The notes under the pieces are model-generated. The model saw only the letters and a program-made list of their open reading frames with translations. It was not told the DNA's origin and made no database searches. A DNA stretch of 64,000 bases from Bradymonadales bacterium (lineage in GTDB: Bacteria; Myxococcota_A; Bradymonadia; JAFGEP01): NCBI GenBank assembly GCA_016931535.1, contig JAFGEP010000050.1, positions 1 through 64,000 on the forward strand, given 5' to 3'. Positions 37,630-46,208 of the stretch are shown piece by piece (the first letter of the stretch is position 1; every line of letters starts with the position of its first letter). A program made the position numbers and the translations under genes.

Positions 37630-38855
37630 GAAGTGTACTGATTCTGCTTTTGGCTTTTACTTTGACTGCGGTCCCGCTCTTGGGGGCCAAGGGGTGGGCA
37701 CAAACGGAATGGGATGCCCAGCAGTATGCAACGTGGGTCATGGAGGGGAGGGAGCTTTACGAACAGGCCCAGCAACTTCCCCGGGATGCGGCACAACGGC
37801 GGCAGGAGCTGCTTCTTCAGAGTGCACAGCTCAAGCTGGCTGCGCGCGAGCTGCTCCAGAACGCTCTGGTCACCGGCTCCTTGTCGCCCGAGGTCGCCGA
37901 CCAGGCGATCGGCGAGCTGTACAACCTGGGTGAAAACCTGATCGTCACCATGCTCGAGCTCGATCAGTGCGAGGCCGCCATGATGCTACTGGGGCAGATG
38001 GAGCGGGAGGTTGCCCTCGCTCCTCCGGATGGTCTGGAGCACCTTCAGCTGGTTCATCCGCTGGTAGACCAGTGTCGCCAGCGAGTCGTAGAAGCGGCCG
38101 CCCCCTGGGAGGAGCAGCGGTTCCTCCGGCTGACCGAGGAAGCCCGGGGTTTGCGGGAGGAGAGTCAAGGGGATGCCGATGCCCTCATGGAGAGTGTTGG
38201 AAAGCGGATGGAGGCGCTCGACCTGTTGCGCTCGGCCCTGTTTTCAGGGGTGGAGATCGGGAGGGTGAGCGCCCCGGATCAGGCGCTCTTCGATCTGTAC
38301 GACTCCCTGATCACCGACCTGGTTGATCTCGGTTTTTGTGGGATGGCAGCTCGAAGGCTGGCATTGCGTGATCGAGACGCGCAGCTGTTGCGACCTGACT
38401 CCACCGGCGGGGAGGTCGCACTGTCCGACAGAGTCCGGACCTGCTCCGGACGGGCACAACGTGCCGCCCTCACCCCGCAGCCTCAGCAGGTGCGCATCCG
38501 CCAGCGTAGGGATCCATGGCCCTATGTGCTGCTGTTCACATCAGCCGCAGCCGGCCTGGCGGGGTTGGCCATCGATCTTTCCTATGAGGGCGATCGGGCC
38601 AGCTTCGACCAGGTAGAACAAGAATGTGCCGTGGGAGACTGCGACTACCAGAGGGGTCTACGGCTGGCCAGCTCCATCGACCAGTCCAGGTGGGCCGCCA
38701 GAGGTATGGCCGCAACGGCCATCGTGGCCGGCATCATCGGGGTGGTGTGGCTGATCGCTGGCGGCGGCACCGACGAGGAGGTTCAACCTCAGGCCTGGCT
38801 GGGGCCCTTATGGGAGGGATCGGGTTTTGGGCTATCGGTCACTCTTTCACACTAG
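37626..38855 (+). CDS. Exported partner protein with two Cys-x34-Cys repeat modules
   Basis: 409 residues. A signal peptide (LILLLAFTLTAVPLLGAKGWAQ, 5-26) is followed by two copies of a module of about 132 residues. Copy one runs from Trp29 to Cys150 (Cys115-x34-Cys150, then RQR). Copy two runs from Trp161 to Cys273 (Cys238-x34-Cys273, then SGR). The same module is in the exported part of the upstream kinase. Two hydrophobic helices near the end (about 305-325 and 364-383) flank a loop with the Cys pair ECAVGDC. The ATG overlaps the kinase stop (ATGA), so the two are probably made together. I recognise no named family; I would call it a kinase-associated envelope protein. Confidence 0.7.
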   Translation: MRSVLILLLAFTLTAVPLLGAKGWAQTEWDAQQYATWVMEGRELYEQAQQLPRDAAQRRQELLLQSAQLKLAARELLQNALVTGSLSPEVADQAIGELYNLGENLIVTMLELDQCEAAMMLLGQMEREVALAPPDGLEHLQLVHPLVDQCRQRVVEAAAPWEEQRFLRLTEEARGLREESQGDADALMESVGKRMEALDLLRSALFSGVEIGRVSAPDQALFDLYDSLITDLVDLGFCGMAARRLALRDRDAQLLRPDSTGGEVALSDRVRTCSGRAQRAALTPQPQQVRIRQRRDPWPYVLLFTSAAAGLAGLAIDLSYEGDRASFDQVEQECAVGDCDYQRGLRLASSIDQSRWAARGMAATAIVAGIIGVVWLIAGGGTDEEVQPQAWLGPLWEGSGFGLSVTLSH

Positions 38856-38939
38856 TGTGGCTGGCTCTGGAAGGCGAGAGCGTTACCATCGGTCGACGTG
38901 GGGTGGGGATGGGCCACCCCATCCGGTGTCCTTCGCGAT

Positions 38940-41090
38940 ATGACCCGGGTAGCCGACGAAACGCTGGCGTCCCATCCCCTGATGCCTCGTCTGGATACGC
39001 TGGTGGCCGAGCGCTATCGGATTGTCGGGATCCTGGGTGAAGGGGGGTTCTCCGTAGTCTACCTGGCCAGAGACGAGTTGGCGGGGGGGAAGGTCGCACT
39101 CAAGGTCCTCGCTCCGAACAAGAGCAGAAATCCTGCCTTCGTGGAGCGGTTTTCCCGAGAGGTCCGGATCGTCCGGGAGCTCAAGCACCACAATACCATC
39201 AAGATCTTCGACACCGGCACGACCGATACCGGATGCCTGTTCATGGTGATCGAGCAGGTGGTAGGGGAAACCTTGAAGGAGCTGCTCGAGCGGGAAGGGA
39301 CGCTGCCCGGCCCCAGGGTGTTTCGGATCTCCCAGCAGATCCTGAGCTCTCTGGCCGAGGCGCACCAGCGGGGCGTGATCCACCGGGATCTGAAACCGGC
39401 CAACGTGATGGTCTGCGATCTGGCCGGGGAGAGGGACTATGTCAAGGTGCTGGATTTCGGGGTGGCCAAGGCCGAGATCATCGCGGAGAGTCAACTCGTG
39501 ACCGGTCCCTCCGAGCTGATGGTCACCCCCCAGTATGCTGCCCCCGAGGTGTTGAAAAACCAGCCGGTCACCCCGGCGGCCGATGTGTACTCCCTGGGGC
39601 TGCTTCTCCTCGAGATGCTCACCGGTCAACCGGCGGTGCGCGGCAAGACCGTCTGGGACCTCTTGGCTCGGCAGGTCGGGCCGAACCCCGTGGAGATTCC
39701 GGCGGAGATGGCCAGCCATCCCTTCCGCCCGCTGATCGAACGGGCGGTCTCCAAGGATCCTGCTCGGCGTTTTCGGGATGCACAGGAGATGCTGGACGGG
39801 CTTTCCAGCGTTGACCGAACCCGTCTGTCCCAGGCGGTGTTTTCTCTCAGAACGACCGGCAGAAAAGGCAGGCTGTCTTTCGGGGTCGGGGAGCAGGCCC
39901 GGTCCGAGCCGACGGCGCGGAGCTGGTATGAACGGCGAAAGGGACGCCCGGCCCGTCCCTCGGAGGAAGGAAGAGCGATAGGGGTTGGGCGATTTCGACT
40001 GCCCTGGGGTACGCTGGGCTGGTCCGTTCTGGTGATCGGTTTGCTGGCCGCGGCTGTCGGACTCGGCATCTGGCTTGGCGAGTTTGGTCGGGAGGGGGGC
40101 AGCTCAATGGAAATTTCTCCTCTTCCTCCCGAGAGTCCGGGCGGCACGACGGCCCCGACGACACGGAGTGCGCAACAACGCTGCGAGGAAGGGGAATATT
40201 CGGTCTGTCTCGATCTGGCGATGGAGTCGGCGGCAGGGGAACGGCCAGCGTCCCAAGAGGCGGCAGCCTTTCTGCTGACGGCCTGTGAGGAGGGACGGAT
40301 CGCCCGGGCATGCCTGGAGCTTTCCTCCTGGTACCGGGAAGGGCGCCACCTGGCAGCCGATCCGGGGGCGGCCATCCACTACCTGGCCGAAGGCTGCCTT
40401 GCCGGAGACCTGGACATTTGTGTTCATGCGGGTCTGGGATACCTCGATGTCGAGGGGGGGCTGTTCGACCCCGTTCGGGCTCGGCCGCTGCTCCAGTTGG
40501 GCTGCGACGGAGGACGGTCCATGGCCTGTGCAGGACTGGGCATCCTGTACGCCAGCGGTTGGGGGGTCCAACAGGATCTGGAAACCGCGATCCGGCTGTA
40601 CGGGGTGGCCTGCCAGGCGAATGTCCTGGAGGCCTGCACCCGCCAGGGGCTCCTGTTGTCCGAGGGGGAAGGGATCGACCGGGACTACGAGGAGGCCCGG
40701 CGGTTGTTCGAGCGGTCCTGCGGCCAAGGGGACTGGGAGGGTTGTGTGGGGGTAGCCAGGTTGTATCATCGGGGGCTGGGGGTCGAGGTGAACGGCCAGA
40801 GGGCCCATGAGTTTTACGAACGTGCCTGTCTTGGGGGGGCGGTGATGGGGTGTACGGGGCTGGGTTCCCTGTGGGAGCAGGGGCTGGGAGTGGAGCGCGA
40901 CCTGGAACGCAGTCGTTTATATTATCGCCAGGGGTGTTCCCTGGGGGGCTCGGTTGCCTGTTTCAACCTGGGCCAGCTGCTCGAGCGGAGTGGTGGGGAC
41001 CCAGGAGCGGCCGAGGAGATGGCGGAGGCTTTTCGCAGAGCCTGCGAGCTGGGTCACCAACGGGCCTGTGAGAGGATTGGGGAGCCATGA
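38940..41090 (+). CDS. Transmembrane Ser/Thr kinase with Hcp-type Sel1 repeats
   Basis: 716 residues from the ATG at 38940; the GTG at 38898 is a weaker option. The Hanks domain (about 20-285) has GILGEGGFSVVY, ALKVL, HRDLKPAN from His148, DFGVAK and AAPEV. A membrane helix lies at about 362-380. The exported part (about 400-716) is eight Sel1-like repeats with Cys pairs: seven are Cys-x7-Cys and the first is Cys-x8-Cys, as in the Helicobacter cysteine-rich proteins, where each repeat is closed by a disulfide. The activation segment reads VTPQYAAPE where the first kinase has GTPGYAAPE. The stop overlaps the next ATG. Confidence 0.9.
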   Translation: MTRVADETLASHPLMPRLDTLVAERYRIVGILGEGGFSVVYLARDELAGGKVALKVLAPNKSRNPAFVERFSREVRIVRELKHHNTIKIFDTGTTDTGCLFMVIEQVVGETLKELLEREGTLPGPRVFRISQQILSSLAEAHQRGVIHRDLKPANVMVCDLAGERDYVKVLDFGVAKAEIIAESQLVTGPSELMVTPQYAAPEVLKNQPVTPAADVYSLGLLLLEMLTGQPAVRGKTVWDLLARQVGPNPVEIPAEMASHPFRPLIERAVSKDPARRFRDAQEMLDGLSSVDRTRLSQAVFSLRTTGRKGRLSFGVGEQARSEPTARSWYERRKGRPARPSEEGRAIGVGRFRLPWGTLGWSVLVIGLLAAAVGLGIWLGEFGREGGSSMEISPLPPESPGGTTAPTTRSAQQRCEEGEYSVCLDLAMESAAGERPASQEAAAFLLTACEEGRIARACLELSSWYREGRHLAADPGAAIHYLAEGCLAGDLDICVHAGLGYLDVEGGLFDPVRARPLLQLGCDGGRSMACAGLGILYASGWGVQQDLETAIRLYGVACQANVLEACTRQGLLLSEGEGIDRDYEEARRLFERSCGQGDWEGCVGVARLYHRGLGVEVNGQRAHEFYERACLGGAVMGCTGLGSLWEQGLGVERDLERSRLYYRQGCSLGGSVACFNLGQLLERSGGDPGAAEEMAEAFRRACELGHQRACERIGEP

Positions 41091-42562
41091 GCGGCAACCG
41101 GGGGATGAGGGGACCGCTGGATTTTCTGCAGCAGGTCCAACACACTATCCGGATCCCCGAGTCGAGCTCGGTAGAGCTGCCTCGCGGTTTTGCCCTCCTG
41201 GTTGACCACCCCGATTTTCAACGGTTGCGGCAGGTTCGGCAGCTTGGGCCGATCCAGCTGGTCTACCCAGGAGCGGTCCACACCCGCTTCGAGCACAGCC
41301 TGGGGGTGTTCTGGGCATCGGTGGCCTACTTGAAGGGGCTGCTGCACTGCCCCGCCTTTCGGGATCGGGTGGAGGAGGAAGACCTCGCGGCCTTGTTGGG
41401 CGCGGCGCTGCTACACGACGTGGGCCACTACCCGTCGGCTCACAGCCTGGAGGCGCTGCACAGCGGAGCGTTTGAAGCCCCGCTGCACGAGGATCTGTCG
41501 GTCGACCTCATCCAGGGGAAGCTCACCACGGCGGTCAACCAGGAGCCACTGGGGGTGGTGATCGAGGAGGCGCTTGGTGTCGACCGAGGCCGGGTCGCTT
41601 CCCTGGTAGCCAAAGGGTTCACTGACGGGCTTTCCACCACGGACCGACTGCTGGCCTCCATCATCAACTCGGCCATCGACGCGGACAAGCTGGACTATCT
41701 CAGGCGAGACAGCATCCACATGGGGGTCCCCTATGGGCGGATGCCGGATCTCGATCGGCTGAGTGCCAGCTTGACCGTCAATCCCTCCGGTGACCGGATC
41801 GCGCTGACCGAGAAAGGCCGGGTATCGGGCGAGATCTTCCTGTTCTGCCGTCACTTGATGTTCTCGGAGGCCTACTGGCATCACACCGTTCGTTCGGCCA
41901 GCGCCATGTTCGAGGCGGCGCTGGAGGATTACATTCGGCGCGAGAAGCCGTCGCCCGAGGCGCTGTTGCACCTGCTCATCAACCACTCGGATGACCAGCT
42001 GATGGCGACGGTCGCCCGCTCCGGCGGCGAGGACAGCCTGTCCACCCGCCTGGTTTCGGGGTTGTCTCCCCGGAGCCGCCGGTTGTACAAACGGGTGCTC
42101 ACTCTGGATCGCTCCCGCCTGCAACGGCAGCACCTGGAGGCATACGATGTGATCTATGGCATGGGCCGGAAGGAGCTGCGCCGCCTGGCCGATCGGATGC
42201 GAGGCCGCCTGGCGGCACTGTCTGGGATGGAGGTGGCCGAAGGGTGTCTGTTGATCGACACCCCCCCACGGGACAAGGATCGGATGGATAGCGTGGAGGT
42301 GGTGTACGAGCAAGGCGGTTGGCAGGAGGCGTTGCCGCTGGAGGAGGTATCCCAGGTGGCACGCGGGATCGCCACTGACTTTGTCAAGGTGGTCAAGAAG
42401 ATCCGGGTGTTCGTGGAGCCGTCCCTGAGAGAGGCGCTGGATGGGAAGCTTGTGGAGGTCCAGCGGGCTCTACTGGAAGAGATCTTGGTCGGAGGCCAAG
42501 TCGGCGGGAGGTCGACAGAGGGCGGAGAGAGCGATGCGAGCGGTAGTTCAACGGGTGGCTGA
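41087..42562 (+). CDS. SAMHD1-like HD phosphohydrolase
   Basis: 491 residues. The metal site is complete: His70 in [10 protein letters not shown], His110-Asp111 in LLHDVGHYP, and Asp198 in [14 protein letters not shown]. This is the COG1078 layout (dNTPase or related nucleotide phosphohydrolase). The C-terminal 200 residues are helical and unmatched in my memory. It overlaps the kinase stop by four bases and ends 29 bases inside dtd, so it seems to be made with the kinases. Substrate is unknown: dGTP, other dNTPs or a modified nucleotide. Confidence 0.85.
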   Translation: MSGNRGMRGPLDFLQQVQHTIRIPESSSVELPRGFALLVDHPDFQRLRQVRQLGPIQLVYPGAVHTRFEHSLGVFWASVAYLKGLLHCPAFRDRVEEEDLAALLGAALLHDVGHYPSAHSLEALHSGAFEAPLHEDLSVDLIQGKLTTAVNQEPLGVVIEEALGVDRGRVASLVAKGFTDGLSTTDRLLASIINSAIDADKLDYLRRDSIHMGVPYGRMPDLDRLSASLTVNPSGDRIALTEKGRVSGEIFLFCRHLMFSEAYWHHTVRSASAMFEAALEDYIRREKPSPEALLHLLINHSDDQLMATVARSGGEDSLSTRLVSGLSPRSRRLYKRVLTLDRSRLQRQHLEAYDVIYGMGRKELRRLADRMRGRLAALSGMEVAEGCLLIDTPPRDKDRMDSVEVVYEQGGWQEALPLEEVSQVARGIATDFVKVVKKIRVFVEPSLREALDGKLVEVQRALLEEILVGGQVGGRSTEGGESDASGSSTGG

Positions 42563-42983
42563 GGCGCGCGTGCTGGTGGAGTCGGAGGTGGTGGGTGAGA
42601 TCGGCCGTGGTTTGCTGGTCCTGCTGGGGGCCCAGCAGGAAGACACCGAGCGGGATCTGCACACCATGCTCGACAAGATTCTTCATCTTCGGATATTTGA
42701 TGACGAGGCGGGCAAGCTCAACCTGGGCTTGCTGGATGTGGACGGGGAGCTTCTGGTCATCAGTCAGTTCACCTTGCTGGGAGATTGCCGCAAGGGCCGT
42801 CGGCCGAGTTTCGTGGAGGCGATGAGGCCGGAGAGCGCGGAGCGGCTGTTGGATGAATTCGTCCGCCAGGCTCGGCAGCGGGTCCGGCGCGTCGAAACCG
42901 GTCGATTTGGAGCCATGATGCGGGTGCAGCTGGAGAACTCCGGCCCGGTCACGCTGATCATCGACAGCCGCAAGTCGCAGTGA
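42534..42983 (+). CDS. dtd: D-aminoacyl-tRNA deacylase
   Basis: 149 residues, normal length, starting [16 protein letters not shown]. The two family motifs SQFTL and NSGPVT, which form the active site across the dimer, are present. It removes D-amino acids (for example D-Tyr) from tRNA. It overlaps the end of the HD gene by 29 bases in another frame, so it is translated from within the HD message. Confidence 0.97.
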   Translation: MRAVVQRVAEARVLVESEVVGEIGRGLLVLLGAQQEDTERDLHTMLDKILHLRIFDDEAGKLNLGLLDVDGELLVISQFTLLGDCRKGRRPSFVEAMRPESAERLLDEFVRQARQRVRRVETGRFGAMMRVQLENSGPVTLIIDSRKSQ

Positions 42984-43071
42984 AGGGAAGGTAGCCAGGT
43001 TACTGGGAGCCCACAACGCGCCGTGGGGTGATGGCGGTAGGCAAGCCCGGTGGAGAAGCGCTTGGCGACGA

Positions 43072-43270
43072 GAGGTCAGATCCCCGCAATGCCGGTAGTT
43101 GGGAGACCAATAAAAACCACCTTTTATAAAGGTGGGTTTCATTGTTCACGCATTAGGCTTTCCGCTACGAGGCGGACATGCTCACCGCGTGAAGGGACGA
43201 ATCCCTGGGTGTTGAAAAGGGGTTTTTACCAAGAAGGTCACCCGCACGAACACCGCAGGGATCTGACCTC
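43072..43270. repeat. 199-bp inverted-repeat element with nested stems
   Basis: GAGGTCAGATCCC (43072-43084) is mirrored exactly by GGGATCTGACCTC (43258-43270). Inside are a terminator-like hairpin (43112-43139), TTCACGC/GCGTGAA (43145-43151 with 43187-43193), which encloses TCCGC/GCGGA (43161-43165 with 43172-43176), and AGGGA/TCCCT (43193-43197 with 43202-43206). The stretch GTGAAGGGACGAATCCC resembles, from memory, the right ends of IS200/IS605-type TnpB elements. It may be a small non-autonomous mobile element or a structured leader RNA of mtnP. Confidence 0.55.
43112..43139. terminator. Bidirectional hairpin with flanking A and T tracts
   Basis: CCACCTTT and AAAGGTGG (43117-43124 and 43128-43135) pair as an 8-bp stem with a three-base TAT loop. 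AAAAA precedes and GTTT follows, so it could stop transcription from dtd. The T-tract is short, so efficiency is uncertain. It also lies inside the 199-bp element. Confidence 0.5.
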
Positions 43271-43329
43271 CTCATTATCGAACGGTGGCTTCTGGATTTC
43301 AACAACATTCTGAGAGGAGTAGCACACCC

Positions 43330-44205
43330 ATGGAAAATCCGGTCCTCATCGCGGTCATCGGGGGTACGGGGCTGTACGAGATCGAGGGATTGCGCGACAT
43401 AGAAGAGCGGGTCATCCACACCCCCTGGGGGCAGCCAAGTGACGCGATCCGGATCGGCCGCCTGGGTGACAGGCAAGTGGCCTTTCTCTCCCGCCACGGT
43501 CGCGGACATCGCTACAATCCCACCCAGGTGCCGGCCCGCGCCAACATCTGGGCCCTCAAGAGCCTGGGGGTGTTCTGGGTCATCTCGGTGAGTGCGGTGG
43601 GCAGCCTCAGAAGCGAGATCGAACCCTGCCATTTCGTCATCCCGGACCAGATCATCGACCGGACCTATCGGCGTCCAGCGACCTTCTACGAGGAGATCGC
43701 CATCCACGTGGGGTTCAGCCACCCCTTTCACCCGATGCTGGCGGATCTGCTCTACCAGGCCTGCCAGGAGGAACAGATGCCGGCCCATCGAGGGGGGACC
43801 TATGTCTGCATCGAGGGGCCGATGTTCAGCACCAAGGCGGAATCCCAGCTTTATCGTTCCTGGGGGGCCAGCGTGGTGGGCATGACCGCCATCCCTGAGG
43901 CCAAGCTGGCTCGCGAGGCCGAGATGTGCTACGCCACCGTGGCGCTGGCGACCGACTACGATGTCTGGAAGGAAGAGGAGTACGTGCAGGTGGACCAGGT
44001 CATGCAGAACCTGGCCCGTAACATCGAGAACGTGCGGAGGGTGATCGGCCGCGCGGTGGGGGCCATTCCACTGGGTACGGAAGAGCGGTGTGATGCCAGC
44101 CGAGCGCTAGAAACCGCCATCCTGACCGATCCCAGCCAGATCGATCCCCAGGTCCGTCAAGACCTGGCACTTTTTTTAGGCAAGTACCTTCCCGGCCAGC
44201 CATGA
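43330..44205 (+). CDS. mtnP: S-methyl-5'-thioadenosine phosphorylase
   Basis: 291 residues from the ATG at 43330. It cleaves methylthioadenosine to adenine and methylthioribose-1-phosphate in methionine salvage. GGTGLYEI, SRHGRGH (phosphate site), PARANIWALKSLG, EGPMFSTKAES, GMTAIPEAKLAREAEMCYA and LATDYDVW match the MTAP subfamily rather than plain PNP. GAGAGGAG lies upstream. The gene stands alone and converges on a reverse-strand gene. Confidence 0.93.
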   Translation: MENPVLIAVIGGTGLYEIEGLRDIEERVIHTPWGQPSDAIRIGRLGDRQVAFLSRHGRGHRYNPTQVPARANIWALKSLGVFWVISVSAVGSLRSEIEPCHFVIPDQIIDRTYRRPATFYEEIAIHVGFSHPFHPMLADLLYQACQEEQMPAHRGGTYVCIEGPMFSTKAESQLYRSWGASVVGMTAIPEAKLAREAEMCYATVALATDYDVWKEEEYVQVDQVMQNLARNIENVRRVIGRAVGAIPLGTEERCDASRALETAILTDPSQIDPQVRQDLALFLGKYLPGQP

Positions 44206-44274
44206 GGCGCAGGACTGTAGGCCACGACCGGTGGAGGGTGACCCGCCGGCTGGTAGCAGCGCCGGGCGTTCCCT

Positions 44275-45294
44275 TCAGTTGACCGAGAGGAGCTTGCTCC
44301 CGTCGATGCTGCAATAGAGCGCATCCGCCCCGAATCGGGCTCCACAAGCCGGACAGACCATCTTCTTCTGGCCCAGCCCGTAGATCGGCAATCCACCGGT
44401 CTTGCGCCCCGCCAACAAGAGCAGCTCGGCGCCGTCTTTGGGGCAGGCGCGTTGAGTGAATGGATACTCGGCCAGGCAGCGGGGACAGATGGAAACCGGC
44501 AGGACGCTCGATGCGGGAGGGGCAAGCTCGGCCTGCTCGGGCCAGAGCCGCTCTCCATCCTCCGGGCAGAACAGGGAGTCCTCATCGTACTCTGCCCCGC
44601 AGCGGGGACAGACCATGACCAGCTGGTCCACCTCCTCATCGGGCTGCTCCTCCTGTTGGTAAGGGGTGAGCGGCTTTCCGTCGAAGAGGCAGAACCGAGC
44701 GCCCAGGTCATACTGACGCCCGCAGGTGGAGCACAGCATCAGCGACCGTTGGGTGTCCAGCCGGTCGTCTTGGGTATGGGACGGCGCCGTCGAAGAGGCG
44801 GGGACCAGCTGCCCTCGATCGAAGGGGCAGGTGGTCAAGGTCGAACGGAACTCCCGCTGGCACACGGTGCAGACCTTGACCATGGCCGGGGCGATGGCGG
44901 GGAGGGGGGATCTTTGTTTCTCAGCTTGCTCCTCCACGATGGCCAGCATGGGACCGGTCTGGATGCGCGGGAGGAGCGGCGGGGTCCGGCCGGGCCGGGA
45001 AGGTTCTTTGGGTGTCCGCGCCGGTTGTTTCATTCGATCCTGTCGTAGACGGGATCGGTTTCGTTCTCGGCGCAAGGTCCACAGGAGGTAGCCAAGCAGT
45101 ACCAGGGCCGCCAGTGTCACGGGGACGATGAGGAGTCCGACCACCGAGGCGATCTGATCGGGGAGGGGATCGGCGCTCGCTGGACGAGAGAGGAGGAGGA
45201 GAGAGACCAAGAGTGAGAGGTTGGGTGGAAACAGGCGGCCTCCGCCGGGAAGGCGGCGATCAGAGAAGGATGTCACCCGTGCTCGCTTGGCCAC
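44275..45294 (-). CDS. Membrane protein with five tandem CxxC-CxxDG zinc ribbons
   Basis: 339 residues from a GTG. After an N-terminal signal-like segment (LSLLVSLLLLSRPASA) there is one membrane helix (IASVVGLLIVPVTLAALVLLGYLLW) and a basic linker. The cytoplasmic part has five ribbons: CTVC...CPFDRG, CSTC...CLFDGK, CPRC...CPEDGE, CPRC...CPKDGA and CPAC...CSIDGS. Each is Cys-x2-Cys-x9/10-Cys-x2-Asp-Gly (Arg in the first), so the fourth zinc-ligand position is Asp rather than Cys. Regular spacing indicates duplication. The family is common in myxobacteria-like genomes and its role is unknown. Confidence 0.8.
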   Translation of the reverse strand: MAKRARVTSFSDRRLPGGGRLFPPNLSLLVSLLLLSRPASADPLPDQIASVVGLLIVPVTLAALVLLGYLLWTLRRERNRSRLRQDRMKQPARTPKEPSRPGRTPPLLPRIQTGPMLAIVEEQAEKQRSPLPAIAPAMVKVCTVCQREFRSTLTTCPFDRGQLVPASSTAPSHTQDDRLDTQRSLMLCSTCGRQYDLGARFCLFDGKPLTPYQQEEQPDEEVDQLVMVCPRCGAEYDEDSLFCPEDGERLWPEQAELAPPASSVLPVSICPRCLAEYPFTQRACPKDGAELLLLAGRKTGGLPIYGLGQKKMVCPACGARFGADALYCSIDGSKLLSVN

Positions 45295-45534
45295 GTTCTT
45301 CTTTCCCCGATGCCACGATCAGGATGGCGCCGAGCATCGAATCGATCCTGCGACCGGCCGGATGCTCGGAACGGTAAACGGACGGGGAACTCGGTGGAAC
45401 GTCGGAGGAAGCCGGTGTGAACAGCGCCCCCTACCGCCCCAAAACCACTTGTAGTGTAGTCATCCTGCTGGGGGCAGTAAAGGAGGAGCGGAACCCTGAC
45501 GACAAGAGGGACCTCGGCGAAGGTCGAAGGAAGA

Positions 45535-45930
45535 CTACTTCTTTCCTTTCTTCTCTTCCTTTTCTTCCTTCTCTTCTTTCTTGTCGTCTTTCTTCTTGTC
45601 CTCCTTCTTCTCTTCCTTCTTGTCCTCCTTCTTTTCTTCCTTCTTCTCTTCCTTCTTCTCTTCCTTCTTCTCTTCCGCCGGCTTGGGAGCCTCGGCCGGC
45701 GCGGCCGGTGGGGCGTCGGAGCCGAACAGGGCCGTGCTGACGACCTCCACGCCCCGCTCCCCCATTCTGTTCAGCGCAGCGAGGATCTTGCCGACATCAT
45801 CCTCCGTGTAGTCCTTCTGTTCCTTCAGTCCGGCGTCTTTCAAGCCGTTCTTGATCAGGGTCCGCACGGACAGGAAATCCCAGCGCTTCTCGAACGCTCG
45901 AAGCAAACTATCGTGAGAGACATTGGCCAT
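45535..45930 (-). CDS. Small protein with a Lys/Glu-rich repeat tail
   Basis: 131 residues from the ATG at 45930, which has AAGGAGG eight bases upstream; a longer start (45975) has no such site. Residues 1-67 form a compact helical part (SLLRAFEKRWDFLSVRTLIKNGL and DYTEDDVGKILAALNRMGERG). After an Ala/Pro linker the last 50 residues are mostly KKEE and KKED repeats, highly charged and likely an extended or single helix. The tail is a low-complexity run in DNA as well. A promoter with a perfect TTGACA lies 190 bases upstream. No family recognised. Confidence 0.7.
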   Translation of the reverse strand: MANVSHDSLLRAFEKRWDFLSVRTLIKNGLKDAGLKEQKDYTEDDVGKILAALNRMGERGVEVVSTALFGSDAPPAAPAEAPKPAEEKKEEKKEEKKEEKKEDKKEEKKEDKKKDDKKEEKEEKEEKKGKK

Positions 45931-46116
45931 TCTGTACCCCTCCTTCCGATGAGCGCTTGGTGGGTCGTTGCGCAATCGTCTCCACCTGCACTCCCTGTGT
46001 GAATCGATGCCGCTCCTTCCCCGAGGCCGAGGTTATCGAGCGCGAAATCGTCCCGCTTTCGTTGGTGACGAATCGAGCCCGGAAGATCGCCCCCATGATG
46101 ATAACAAGCCGCACGA

Positions 46117-46146
46117 GCGATACACGATGCCACGCGGCACTGTCAA
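46117..46146 (-). promoter_or_regulatory. Sigma70-type promoter upstream of the Lys/Glu-tail gene
   Basis: On the reverse strand TTGACA (46141-46146, perfect -35) is followed after 18 bases by TATCGC (46117-46122, three of six); TGTATC with a 16-base gap overlaps it. Transcription would leave a leader of about 180 bases before the ATG at 45930. Confidence 0.5.
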
Positions 46147-46179
46147 GATTGCCGTGGCTTGGTTGATGTCGATGGGGAT

Positions 46180-46208
46180 AAAAAAAGGCCTTGGGAGCCC
46201 TCCGGCTC
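46180..46208 (-). terminator. Hairpin and T-tract directly behind ssb
   Basis: On the reverse strand GAGCC-GGAG-GGCTC (46208-46204 with 46199-46195) begins inside the ssb stop codon and is followed, eight bases later, by seven T residues. The stem is only 5 bp and the gap before the T-tract is long, so it is a modest candidate for a factor-independent terminator. Confidence 0.4.

Larger units (their letters stand above)
42984..43329. other. Intergenic region with a structured element
   Basis: 346 bases between dtd and mtnP, no gene. It holds an inverted-repeat-bounded element at 43072-43270, with nested stems, and the mtnP ribosome site (GAGAGGAG) near 43312-43319. No known riboswitch motif was recognised. 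Confidence 0.6.

Noticed and set aside
30837..42562. A type VI secretion locus (FHA, Clp and kinase genes)
   Set aside because: None of the structural genes (sheath, VgrG, Hcp tube, TssJKLM) is present in the window. The Clp-like protein has a dead D2, unlike ClpV.
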